From NCBI GenBank assembly GCA_029298735.1, contig JANSLP010000063.1, positions 62,001 to 126,000 on the forward strand: DNA of 64,000 nt, written 5' to 3'. The position numbers and the translations under genes were made by a program. Below the pieces are notes generated by a model, which worked only from the letters and a program-made list of their open reading frames with translations, made no database searches and was not told the origin of the DNA. How positions within the stretch are numbered: position 1 is the stretch's first letter; every line of letters begins with the position of its first letter. This DNA comes from Ophiostoma sp. CBS 140.51. Taxonomy: Eukaryota; Ascomycota; Sordariomycetes; Ophiostomatales; Ophiostomataceae. Of the stretch, positions 50,318 through 60,243 are shown one piece after another.

Positions 50318-51700
50318 GTCCTTGTCCAGATTGCTAATGGAACAAGCCACCTATGACTGGGGAGAGTGAGAACAGGCTAGACAGAGCGAGGCATCTATCA
50401 CATGGTCCTTTTAACAATCAGGAACCCGCTGTGACTACCTGCCAACCTTGCCTTGTGACACGCTCTCCCTTGAATTCTCGGACCAGGGAACGGATTGCCG
50501 ACCATGCCAACGACTCTCATCTCACAGAGAGCCCCCCCACTTTTTTTATTCAATTTTGACCGGCCAGAACCTAGCCAGCTGGGCTACTGCCGTCATATGC
50601 ACCGAGTGGGGATACAAAAAAAATAACAAGAGGGCATGCGTTTTGCTTTCTGTGTCTGTTTTATGTGTAACCCATTTTTTTCTTCTTCATTTGTCTTCTT
50701 TCATGTCTCGGGGGTTTTTATATCTTTGCCATTGTTCTTGCCTTTTTCGCTTTTTCCTTTCCCTGCCGTTTTATTTCATTGTTTTTTTCACTGCCTCCTG
50801 CTCGCTTGCTTCATATGTGTGTTCTTTTGCTTGTGCTCGCTCATATCGAAACCATCATGTCTCCTGCTTTCTTTTAACTTATAAATCGAGCCCATCATTG
50901 GTCATACTTTTCACAGTTCTTTCTCGCTTCTCTCTCCTTCTTTTGTACCCCTTTTTGCCACCACTCCCCTCGTCCTCTTTCCGTCTGTCATCTCATCTAT
51001 TTGATGACCGCCCTAGTGAAAAGATCAGATGAGCAAGTTTTTTTAAGATACGACGCATGACTCGGCCGACACTCTGCACTTATACTTGAAAGGCAAGCCA
51101 GTACGGGTGTAGGTAACATTTGACGAGCATTGTACGAATGGCAGAGGGTGTTGGGAATATGGCAAAGAATAAAAACAGCGTGGTGAGCTGGTGGATACAA
51201 AGTGCAGCGACATGGCAGCATAGTTTGCGCAAGAGTGGCTCCACACGGGATATACACTTCAAAAGAAAACAAAAAATAGGAGTCAGGAAACATGGTGTTG
51301 TAAGGGAAGAGCGCAGGGTGTTTAGGTAATGAACGTGGCTTTTAAAAACCGAACAAAACTATATAGGGGACACCATCTCTTGACACGGCCGATACCTTTC
51401 CCATCAAATTCTTATCAATATAAATCCATACACACTCACATGTAACAAGAAAGATGGATAATTAAGAGAGGCGAAGAGAAAAAAAAAAGTCCAAGAAAAA
51501 GTAGTGAATAGTATCTAACAAAGTGTCCGGAAAATATACAAAAAATCTATGTATGTGGTCTCATGACGCCAAAACAAAATGTGGTAGTATGGTATGGTAT
51601 GTACATATATATATAATGGTGACGGAGAAATGCGGTGCATTTTGAACTTGTGTTGCAAGAAAACTCGCCCTGAACCGGTAATTCTCAGAAACACGAGGTA
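50318..51700. other. intergenic region between convergent genes
   Basis: About 1.4 kb. The + strand is T/C-rich (50640-51000) after the phosphatase stop and A-rich (51330-51640) before the PPR gene on the other strand. A short (TA)n run occurs at 51604-51615. No gene is seen. Confidence 0.6.
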
Positions 51701-54700
51701 CTAATAAGCCTTGGTGCCCTTGGGCGACATCCAGTCGGGCTGTATATCGATGTAGGCGGGTCCACCGTCTGGGTTGTAAGCAGGGCCCCTACTTCTGCTG
51801 GCATCCTTGCCCTTGCCGCGCGTGACTAGCTTTCGACGAAGCGGTATACGCAGTGGAGGCGGCGGCGGCCGGCTGGCACGGTCGACAACGCTTTGGTCGA
51901 ACCGGTCCTTGAGCAGTGCATTATCACGGTCCAGTGCCTCTTCCAAGACTTGGCCTAGGGGCACGGCTGGCTCCCAACCATCGTAATATGCTGCCCAACG
52001 TGCGCTTGCGGCAGAACCAACAGTCGCAAAGGGAGCGTCCGGTTTTTGCGAATGTTGGCCGAGGCTGCCCTCAAACTTGCCGCGCAGAACCTTGGCGAGG
52101 CGCGCCGTCTGCGGGCCCGTGTCGCCAGATAGCACACGCCCGACTTTTTTGTTCATGTGGTGATTTGTGCGGCGCAATATACTGCCGAAAGCCCACAGCG
52201 CACCCATTGTGTACGCAAGGCGGCGGTGGTATGCCATCTCCTGGAGCAGGTAGTAGGTGGTGGCGTCGGCGGGCACAGATTTGTTGCCAAGAGGAACCCT
52301 GGTAACGGCAGTCGTGACAGGCGTGGTCGCTTCGGTGGGGACTAGGTCGTATCTTTGTGTTTCAACAGAAATTCGGTCTTGCTCTTGTTGGTCGCCATAG
52401 TCGAGGCCGTCCATCTGTCGGATAATGGCGAAGGCACTGCGGAGTCTGTACTGTAGCTTGGCATGTGTGAGGACAATATTGAAGCTGGTAGTGTTGAGGG
52501 CCTGGGCAGCTACAGGGTTGGCTGTCTTGTTTGGAAAGGCTGTTTCTTGCCGTTGACCGGGCTGTTGCAATTGCTGCTGCTGCTTCTGCTGCGTTTTGAG
52601 CTGTTCAATATGATTCCGCTGGTTTTGCTTCCGTGTTAAAATGCCGAGCAGCTCTTGACACTCGGCAAACTGGCCGTGGCTGGCAAAAACTTCGAGGATC
52701 TGGTTGGCCGCAGGGCGTGTAAGCCAGCCTGCACCGTACCTCTCCGTCTGGCCCGTTATAAACTCATCCAAGAACACGGCGGCGTTGTTGCCGTGGCTGT
52801 TGCTGTAGATCCGGTTGTGCTTCCTCATGTCCTGGAGTTTTCGCCTATGCAATGAAACAGCACGCAACGCATCATACTCGACCATTTCCTGAGCAATAGC
52901 ATGTCGTGCCTCGGGCGAGTCCAACAGACCACCTCGGGACTGCATTGCGTGTAGAATGTGGCGCTTGACCTCCTCGCTCTCAAACAGGCGCAGGAATAGC
53001 ACCCACGTTGTCAAGTCCGGTGTGTAGCCCCGGTTCTCCATCAGTGCCAAGGTTGAGCCGAAGTTGCGCAGGTCCTGCGTTTTTACCAGCGAGGCAAGCA
53101 GAATGTTGAATGTTTCCGTGTCCATGCGGATACGAAGCCATTCTGCGCGGACAAACAGCGCCCGGGCTTCAGGCCGATATATTTCGCCGTGCTTGCTGAT
53201 AAATGCCAATGCCATCTTGAAAGCCGACAGAGACAGCACATCCTTGACCGCATCGTCGTCAAATAGGTCGTGTAGGAGGTTGACCACTGTCCGGTCATGG
53301 CTGTTGAGGACAGGGTTGCTCCCGGCCGAGGCGGCGGTGTCCTCGCTGCTAATATTGCCGCTGATATCGGCGTCGTCGCCAGTAGTGGATCTCCTTGGCC
53401 AGCCGCTGCTCTGGGGATATAATTGTGCGGCAAGATGTGCTGGTGGCCGGCCGTTGACAAGTGCCGCCACATATTGCTCAAAAGATTTGCGCGTCCATGC
53501 TGCTGGCCTTGGGATCTCGTGTGCACCAATATCGGTAACGTGTGGGGAGAAGACGTAGTCGGAGAGCTCTTTGTTGTCGTCGAGGTAGTAAGACGATGAG
53601 ATGAGGCTCCATGTCTGTGTGAGTGACGATTCCGATTCTGTGGAGGGAGCTTGGGGCCCTGCTTCATTTTCGGCTGGCAATGGCATATGTGTTGATAATC
53701 CTGAGGAGGATGGCTGTTCAGTGCGCAAATCATCTAGACGGACGTTAGGGTTGACCGCTACCGGCACGGCGTCTTTCAAGAAGAATGTCACTTCGCTGGC
53801 GGCGCGGAAAATGGACGGCTTGTTGCCAGAGAGCGTAAGGAGCCACGGGTAGTCTGTGTTGCTGTTGCTGTCGTTGTCCTTGTTACTGTTGTCTGCTGCA
53901 CTATCAACTGCCTGATGCAGAGCGTCATCGTTCCGGCGATACAGCCGCAGGACGCTGCCCGAGCGCTTTGATATTTTCCAGAGCGTCCCGTCGACACCGT
54001 TTAGGAGCTCTTGAATAGATTTGCTATCTCCTGGCAATGCAAAAGAAACTGCATGTTTTCGGTATTGCCCACCTTGTGGCCTTGTCCCAGACTGCTGTGT
54101 CAATTGCTGTTGCGAGTTCGGTGTCAGAGGAGACGGCGATGTGCTCAGGTTGTAAATCTGTAGAAACTGGGATGGTGTGAGCCCTGAAGGGAGCCGTGGT
54201 AACAGCACAGAGCTGCCAATACCGTCCACCACAAGCTCATCCTTTCCGGGAGTGGCTGCCGCCAGGCGCTGGAGAATGATACGCCAATCGGGCAACGGCC
54301 GCTGCTGCGCCTGTCTAATCACCTCGAGGCGCTCCTGGCGGAACACGGACTTCCCATGCCGCATCCGGCTGTGAAAAGTCTCACTGCGGTGCTCGTATTC
54401 CATCGCTGGCTCTACCAGCACCGACAGGTTGGTAGGACGAGGCACAATGGGCTCTCGCGCGAGGCCGTCTATCAGCGCGGCGCCTGGTGACAGCGGCTGC
54501 AGCGGCTCATCTTTCAGGCGCCTTTGCTCCTCGATTTCCTGCTGCCTCCGCTCTTGTCTCCTTATGTCCAGCTCGGCCCACGTAAAGATTTCGCTTTGGC
54601 TTGGCTCCGGCACACCGGAAAGGGCACTGCGGGTCGTGCTGAAGAGGCGGCCGGCAGGTATTGCTCGTCGAGATCGATCGGAGACGCGCTGTGGGGTCGG

Positions 54701-54814
54701 CCGTAGGCAAAAACACCTTCTCAACGGCAAGCTGAGACTATCACCCCCTCTTCCAGCAGCTACTCCGATCCTTGCGGGCCGGCCGCTGCGGAGGAGCGGC
54801 CGTAGCCTCTGCAT
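51701..54814 (-). CDS. mitochondrial pentatricopeptide-repeat (PPR) protein
   Basis: A single long exon of 1037 codons on the - strand. The N-terminus (MQRLRPLLRSGRPARIGVAAG...RLFSTTRSAL) is Arg-rich and without acid residues, a strong mitochondrial presequence with an RxFSTT-type cleavage region. The first half is low in recognisable motifs and partly Ser/Gln/Asp-rich. PPR-like helical pairs are visible in the second half (about residues 530-760), for example RMDTETFNILLASLVKTQDLRNFGSTLALMENRGYTPDLTTWVLFLRLF (positions about 52995-53140) and LTRPAANQILEVFASHGQFAECQELLGIL. Gln-rich low complexity follows near 52560-52610. Family knowledge: fungal PPR proteins bind mitochondrial RNA and act in its stability, processing or translation. 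The RNA target cannot be told. The C-terminus is basic (RIPLRRKLVTRGKGKD). Confidence 0.83.
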   Translation of the reverse strand: MQRLRPLLRSGRPARIGVAAGRGGDSLSLPLRRCFCLRPTPQRVSDRSRRAIPAGRLFSTTRSALSGVPEPSQSEIFTWAELDIRRQERRQQEIEEQRRLKDEPLQPLSPGAALIDGLAREPIVPRPTNLSVLVEPAMEYEHRSETFHSRMRHGKSVFRQERLEVIRQAQQRPLPDWRIILQRLAAATPGKDELVVDGIGSSVLLPRLPSGLTPSQFLQIYNLSTSPSPLTPNSQQQLTQQSGTRPQGGQYRKHAVSFALPGDSKSIQELLNGVDGTLWKISKRSGSVLRLYRRNDDALHQAVDSAADNSNKDNDSNSNTDYPWLLTLSGNKPSIFRAASEVTFFLKDAVPVAVNPNVRLDDLRTEQPSSSGLSTHMPLPAENEAGPQAPSTESESSLTQTWSLISSSYYLDDNKELSDYVFSPHVTDIGAHEIPRPAAWTRKSFEQYVAALVNGRPPAHLAAQLYPQSSGWPRRSTTGDDADISGNISSEDTAASAGSNPVLNSHDRTVVNLLHDLFDDDAVKDVLSLSAFKMALAFISKHGEIYRPEARALFVRAEWLRIRMDTETFNILLASLVKTQDLRNFGSTLALMENRGYTPDLTTWVLFLRLFESEEVKRHILHAMQSRGGLLDSPEARHAIAQEMVEYDALRAVSLHRRKLQDMRKHNRIYSNSHGNNAAVFLDEFITGQTERYGAGWLTRPAANQILEVFASHGQFAECQELLGILTRKQNQRNHIEQLKTQQKQQQQLQQPGQRQETAFPNKTANPVAAQALNTTSFNIVLTHAKLQYRLRSAFAIIRQMDGLDYGDQQEQDRISVETQRYDLVPTEATTPVTTAVTRVPLGNKSVPADATTYYLLQEMAYHRRLAYTMGALWAFGSILRRTNHHMNKKVGRVLSGDTGPQTARLAKVLRGKFEGSLGQHSQKPDAPFATVGSAASARWAAYYDGWEPAVPLGQVLEEALDRDNALLKDRFDQSVVDRASRPPPPPLRIPLRRKLVTRGKGKDASRSRGPAYNPDGGPAYIDIQPDWMSPKGTKAY

Positions 54815-55467
54815 TGTAGCACGCGGTGCAGTCGGGGTTTATAAAGATGCTCGAGCCATAAAGGGTGGCGAAGCCGACGAGAGGTCGGCGGGGGGGTCGT
54901 TCGTAAAAAGGTGACCGCGGAGGAGGGAAGATAAGGGGGGCTCGTCGTAGAGAGGTGGAAGAGGAAGTCGCACAAAAGGGAAGTCGCTTGCTTGGGTCCT
55001 GGTGGTGGCACCTTCCTCCGGTCTGTAATCTGCGATGTCGTTGTTTTCAAAGGCTTTAGTGCAGTCTGTATTTTCCCCTTATCGATAAGGCGCGACATTT
55101 TAACGGGAAACCGCGAACGGGTGGCGCTAAATATGCTGAAGGCAAACACACTAAAATGCCCGAATTACAGGGCAATAAGCAATATCAAAACCACCTTTTA
55201 CTACATAGTACAGCATCGAGTCACAAGTTATAAATCAGAGAACAACCAAATCAATTGTTTTCATACTCAGAGTCTCCAGTAGATATATATTGTAAGGATT
55301 CTCGTGTTTCGATGCCTGGTAAAAATGCCATAAAAACGCCCGTGCAATGCTTTGTCGCTGAATCCAAATGACGAATGACGAAAGCTGAAAGGAAATAACG
55401 ACATAATGCAAAAGAGAAAAAAAGAATGAGAACGTAGGTAACGAGATATACCTCAAAAGGTGTCCTG
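54815..55467. other. intergenic region between two - strand genes
   Basis: About 650 bp. Next to the PPR gene (54815-55000) it should carry that gene's promoter. The AT-rich part (55130-55440) probably holds the 3' end of the dysferlin-domain gene. No coding sequence is seen. Confidence 0.55.
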
Positions 55468-57348
55468 TTAGGACTTTTCTTTGGTGGGTGACTTGGGTGG
55501 TGGTGGCATCGGACCGCTGCGGTCGACACCCTGCCACTGGTGTGAGTCCCACTCGCCCTGGCCGACGGCACCGTTCGTCGCTCCCCGCTGTGCCATGGCC
55601 TTGATGTCGCTCCAGTACTCCAGGCGGCGCACTTCCTCGTCAGCATGCTTCACGGCAGCAGCGAGGTAGCCGATGCGGCGGCCGAGTGCCTGCAGTTTGT
55701 GAACAGTGTCTGTGTGACCGTCGTCCGCTAGAATCTCGGCAGTGGCTGCTTCTGCCCCTTTTCCCTTGTCCGATTTGGCGGCCTCGCTGGCTTCGGTGGC
55801 CTTCTGCCGTGCTTCTACAGCCTCATCGTGTGCCTTGGTTAACTGGGTCAGGAGCGTCCGCCGCGAGGCCTGGAACACGAACAAGGCCATGATCTCGTGC
55901 ATAAAGTCTTGTAGACGCACAAGATCCTCACCAGCAAACTGAATGAAGTTGTCGACCGCCTCAATCTTCTCTCGGTCGATGCGTGCCGCCCGCAGGAAGC
56001 ACATGAGGATGTCGGCATTGACGAGTTCCTTGGGCATCTCAATGTACCCTCCGTCGTGGCCTTCGTGGCCATTTTCTTCGCCCTCACAGCCGCTGGCACC
56101 CTCACCGGCGCCGCTCTTGGATGACGGGGTCATGCTCTGTGCTGCCAGGCTAAGGCGACTAGCATGGCGGCTGCTTGCCCTACTAGAGCTGCGGCGCATA
56201 GCCGCGGCCGACATGACAGTAAAGTATTCGGGGTTGAGCAGGTGGGGGTCTGTGACGCTGTCGATCTCACCGAGTCCGATGGCTGAAGCAGCCGCTGACA
56301 TGGCCGCGCTGTTCTTGCGTCGGACACGTTTCCGGATCCAGACACGCCGACGCACAAAGGAGCTATACCACGTCGGGCCGTGCCAGGAGAAGCACTTGGC
56401 AAACATGAACGAGTACTCCCAGCCGTTCTCATCTTCAAAACCATCGTCCTCACGGTTGACGCGCCACTCAGGCCACGCCCACTCCCAGCTCGGGTCGGGC
56501 ACCTGTGCTGTGGTGATATCAGTCGGGCTGGTGCCGTGGGCATAGTTGGTCCACGGTGAAGGGTCGAGGTTTCCCAGGGCTTGTCGAGAAAACAGGGGAA
56601 TGCCGCAGAGAAAACCGCCGCGCTCGTTCTCATAAAGGATGTCGATGGCGGCTTCTTGCTCGAGACGCACAGAGTGTGCAGATGCTACAGACTGCATTGA
56701 CTGGCGGCTGGGCTGTTCGATGACGATGGTCGCCGTGGTTGTAGCTTGCTTGCCTTTGCGATCAGCGGGGTTCGGGATCTCGACGTCCGGTGTTGCATCT
56801 AAGTATTCACATCCATGTTAGACATGATAGTTTTCAAAAGAAGTTGTATAGTCTCCATCTCATCCAAACACACCCTCAACCTGGACGGATGGTGCTCCGT
56901 CCTGTGGCTCCGCCACGATCTTGGATATGCTTCCATATCTAGTGGGGTTCCGTCCTCGTGATGGTTTCCGAGATGCGCTGCCGGCACCTTCAACGGCTGT
57001 GGGGATGGTCGACAGTGTATTCAAAAGGGGTGTGGCGGATGTGGCCGTAACCACTGGCGAGAGTGCTGCCCCCGAATTTGGCGTTGGAGACATGCCCGAG
57101 GGACGTCGGCTTGTGGCTTTATCGCTCGCTCCGTCTACCATGTCGATGGCCGTATTTCGAGAAGGCGGCTCAGGAGATGGGCTGGCTGTCCTCTCGACAT
57201 CAATCTCTGGTGCCGCTCCATCGCCTCCATCCACGCCATTGATTTCTGCTGGGTCGTCGGCGGCACTGTCGAATAGGCTGATTTCGTGATCGTAGTCGCT
57301 CTCCTTGAGCGCTGGAGCACGACGCGAGCGGGACTTGATCTTGGGCAT
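55468..57348 (-). CDS. dysferlin-domain protein (Spo73/Mug65-like)
   Basis: Two exons on the - strand, 57348-56874 and 56798-55468, encode about 601 residues. The intron is 75 nt (GTGTGT...CTTAG). The first ~200 residues are disordered, with an acidic N-terminus. A dysferlin/peroxin-type region spans about 211-316: the DysF-N part (DILYENERGGFLCGIPLFS with PWTNY) and the DysF-C part, with the Trp-rich WEWAWPEWRVNRE, GWEYSFMFAKCFSWHGPTWYSSFVRRRVWIRKR (about residues 263-316). The C-terminal third is helical and may form a coiled coil, with KAHDEAVEARQKATEASEAAKSDK and ADEEVRRLEYW, ending in Pro/Lys-rich sequence. Known for the family: dysferlin-domain-only proteins of yeasts act in prospore (forespore) membrane extension during sporulation; filamentous fungi carry homologues of unknown role. 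No peroxin transmembrane segments are seen, so it is unlikely to be Pex23/Pex30. Confidence 0.88.
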
Positions 57349-58339
57349 GTCGAGACCACAGTCGCTCTAGCGGTTGAGCGATCGAGAAGCCGGGAGACCA
57401 GATGACCAAGGGAGCTTCGGAAGGTCAAGAGATCGAAAGATCGAGAGATCGGTGGAGTCAAGACGACAAGGCTGGCATAACGAACAAACGAGCTGCAGGT
57501 GACGATGGAACACGAAAAAGGGGCAAGTAAAAGAGGAAAGAAACGGAGTCAGGTAGTATGCAGGACCCGGTGCTGCACGATCGTACTACGTACTCGTAGT
57601 GTGCGCGTGCGAGCAGCCCCGTTTAGAAGTTGGACAAGGAAAACATGGCGGCAGAAGTGGGCAAACGGGCAAAAACGCGTGTACGAAAGAGTATTGATCG
57701 ACTTGGCGAGAGCGGAGTGCGATGTGTCTGGAATAGAGTGCAGCGTACCTGAAGCTGGCAGAGGAGTGGCGCCTAATGACGCACAGGTACAGGCAGACTG
57801 CCACTTTAAATTAGGTCGCTTGTTCTGGGCCAGCTGAAGGGAGGCAGATTTTCAGGTGGGCTCTAGACAGTACTTTCTGCGTGGCAGGCGCGAACTATCA
57901 AAAATGCTCGCGTTTCAGTCCATGACAAGTTGTTCCTTCCCATGAAGCCATGATTGTTTTGTTTCTACGAAAAAGCAGTGCACCAAGGCGAAGCTCACGA
58001 TGGGTAACGGAAGGAGCACTTGACACTGCAAATGCCATCTGCAGAATGCGACAGAGCCTCATCGATAAAGCTCTGGTTAGCTCCCCTGCTCCCTTACAAA
58101 ATGCCCGGTAAGGTCTTAGTACAGCCACAAAAGCCAGACGAGTTAAGTCGGACTCAGGTGTTTCTCTTGCGTTCGATGGGTCCAGTTCGTTAATACATTT
58201 GCCCTATAATTCCCGGCTCCGAATCTCGAAAATGCCATCTTTCCATTCTTTACTTTGTGCCTTGGCGTGTCTGTCGGCAGGCGTTTGGATCGCTCTTTCT
58301 CCCTTTGTATTACGGAGTTGTTCCCCATCCCTTTGTTAG

Positions 58340-58347
58340 TGACGTAA
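58340..58347 (+). promoter_or_regulatory. CRE-like bZIP site TGACGTAA
   Basis: TGACGTAA matches the binding core of ATF/CREB-type bZIP factors such as fungal Atf1/AtfA. It is about 1.1 kb upstream of the gene at 59438 and has a reverse-oriented partner at 58839-58846. Confidence 0.4.
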
Positions 58348-58348
58348 T

Positions 58349-58364
58349 GGGCCTGGCCAGGCCC
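58349..58364. repeat. 16-bp perfect palindrome GGGCCTGGCCAGGCCC
   Basis: A perfect inverted repeat with no spacer, one base after the CRE-like site at 58340-58347. It could be a binding site for a dimeric factor or merely a chance GC-rich palindrome. Confidence 0.5.
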
Positions 58365-58838
58365 CAAAAGACCTCTACCAGGGGAGGCGCGATGGAGCTT
58401 CCTTCCCATCTCGTCATCTATGTCTTGACAACGCCTTTCATCGCATCTTGCTGCATGTATTTTCGCACGTGCTCATCGTACGACAGAAATGCATGTCCCA
58501 CGGGCCGTCACACGCGTGGGAGGCTTTTGCCAATAAAGGCCAACAGCAGTCGAGCCCGGCATCCGTGACAACCTTTAGTGTTCTGTGCTGTCTCTCTGTA
58601 TACGCCGCTTACGAGGATTGCATCTACAGTGAACAGCTCGCGACAACTTTGCAACACGGACCAGCCGTACAAATTGGAGTTATGTGCTGTCCCGCATTCG
58701 CTACAATAGAGTCTCAGCGATGACAACGGAAGGAGCAATGGAGCGCCTGGCTAAAGTTCCTGGAGCTCAAAACGGTGGCCCTGGAACAGTACTTTGGGCG
58801 TCCGGCCAGGCCTAGTCTCCAGCGGACTAACCCTCCAA

Positions 58839-58846
58839 TTACGTCA
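58839..58846 (-). promoter_or_regulatory. CRE-like bZIP site (reverse orientation)
   Basis: TTACGTCA on the + strand is the exact reverse complement of the octamer at 58340-58347. It is about 0.6 kb upstream of the gene at 59438. Confidence 0.4.
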
Positions 58847-59248
58847 TGACGAACAACAAAGCATCGCACAGCGCAAAAATGGGTACAGAGCTAGACAAGA
58901 GCTGTGTTGGTCGCCGCCAGCTCACTGCTTTTGTAAAAGACATGCATGGTACTTGTTTCACCATGACAATTGTATGTGCTCGACGTGTACTTTCCCCAGT
59001 TTGACGACCTCTGCTGTGGTGACAGAATAGGAAAGAACATAGACAAACGAGGGGCGGGACCCAAAAGGTGGACAAAAACTGGCGAATAGAAGAGCAAGAA
59101 GGAAGGCGCACGTTGCGTCGTTGGGTCCCGAGAGGAGAAGGCGCTGTTGGTTGCAAGACAAGAACACCGCAAGTCAACGGAGAAAGAGCGAGCGACAAGT
59201 CAGAACCACCAACATCTCTTCCCCCCCTCCTTCCCTCCATGGGACAGC

Positions 59249-59257
59249 TATATATAA
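59249..59257 (+). promoter_or_regulatory. TATA-like element TATATATAA
   Basis: TATATATAA about 190 bp upstream of the ATG at 59438, followed by C/T-rich DNA typical of fungal transcription start regions. Position and orientation fit the core promoter of the small protein gene. Confidence 0.55.
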
Positions 59258-59437
59258 CGTCCTTCCCCTGAAATCGGGTCATCTGCCCTCCCTTTTGAAG
59301 CTTCCTTTCTCCATTCAAAACACAATCCTCTCCACGATACTCAAGCAAACGCTCTCGACCACAAACCAATTTTCCTTTGTCTTATTCGCCGTGTCTACCT
59401 CACCTTAACTCCAATCCCTCTACACACCTCATTCACA

Positions 59438-59891
59438 ATGTCTCGCTCTCGCACGCCCCTCATCCTCGGCATTGCTGCCGCCGGTGGTGTTGGTTACTAC
59501 CTCTACAGCGCTGGTGGCAACCCCAAGGTTGCTGAGAAGAAGTTTGAGAGTGAGCTCATTTAGCCCTTTGGCCTGCTATTGCTATGAAAGGTCATTTAGA
59601 TATGCTAACTCGATCTCAGGCGACCTTCAGTCGGCCCGCGACCGTGCCACCGGTAACACCAACCAGATCCGCACGGATGCCCAGAAGTACGGAGCCGAGG
59701 CCGGTGCCAAGATCGACTCAGCCGTCAACAAGGCACAGAGCGAGTACAACAAGGCGGCAGCCGACGTCCAGCAGAAGGCCGAGGAGACCCGGACGAACGT
59801 CAACAAGTCGATCGACGCTTTCGACAAGAAGGTCGAGGACGCCGCAGCCAAGACGAAGAGCGGTGTCTCGAGCTGGTTCGGCGGCAAATAA
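59438..59891 (+). CDS. small calcofluor-white-hypersensitivity-type protein
   Basis: Two exons, 59438-59549 and 59620-59891, encode about 127 residues. The 70-nt intron has GTGAGC, a TGCTAAC branch and CTCAG. The N-terminus has a short hydrophobic Gly-rich segment (LILGIAAAGGVGYYLYSAGG, about 8-27). Then a conserved NPKVAEKKFE and a long charged helix with Asp/Lys/Ala repeats (DLQSARDRATGN, SAVNKAQSEYNKAAADVQQKAEE, KSIDAFDKKVEDAAAKTKSGV), resembling LEA-type amphipathic helices, ending SSWFGGK. The layout matches the fungal family annotated as calcofluor white hypersensitive protein, whose molecular function is unclear; a mitochondrial or membrane location is inferred from the N-terminus. Codons are strongly C/G-ending, and a TATA-like element plus C/T-rich leader lie upstream, suggesting high expression. 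Confidence 0.88.
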
Positions 59892-60243
59892 GTCAGGAGA
59901 CTTTTCACCAAGAATGGCGAGACTTCAGTTTGACCACGAGGCGGCTTAGTTTTCTGTTTTCTCTATTTTTGTCTTATTCGTCTTTTTTGTTTCACAATGT
60001 GTATGGGTTATCAATACGTCTGTTAATGTTTTCTGGCTGTTCATATATATCATATTCATTTCCGTTTGGACCTTGCTTCGCAAATCTCAAAATGCATCGC
60101 GGCACCATGTTCCGCATCCCGTTGGGTTTCAAAGCAATATTTACAGGGTATCTATCTATCCAGTCCATGTGCTCCTATTGTTACATGCAGCGATATTTTC
60201 GGTCATCCAACCTTTCCTTCTGTTTTCTCGAATCACACCACAA
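59892..60243. other. intergenic region between convergent genes
   Basis: About 350 bp, T-rich on the + strand (59940-60060), holding the 3' ends of the small protein gene and the Prp6 gene. Nothing else is seen. Confidence 0.65.

Larger units (their letters stand above)
57349..59437. promoter_or_regulatory. divergent intergenic region with CRE-like sites and palindromes
   Basis: About 2.1 kb between divergent genes. It contains a 6-bp stem inverted repeat ACTACG/CGTAGT with a 4-base loop at 57585-57600, TACGGAGTT at 58311, two CRE-like octamers in opposite orientation (58340-58347 and 58839-58846), a 16-bp perfect palindrome at 58349-58364 and a TATA-like sequence at 59249-59257. No convincing coding sequence is seen. 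Confidence 0.55.
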
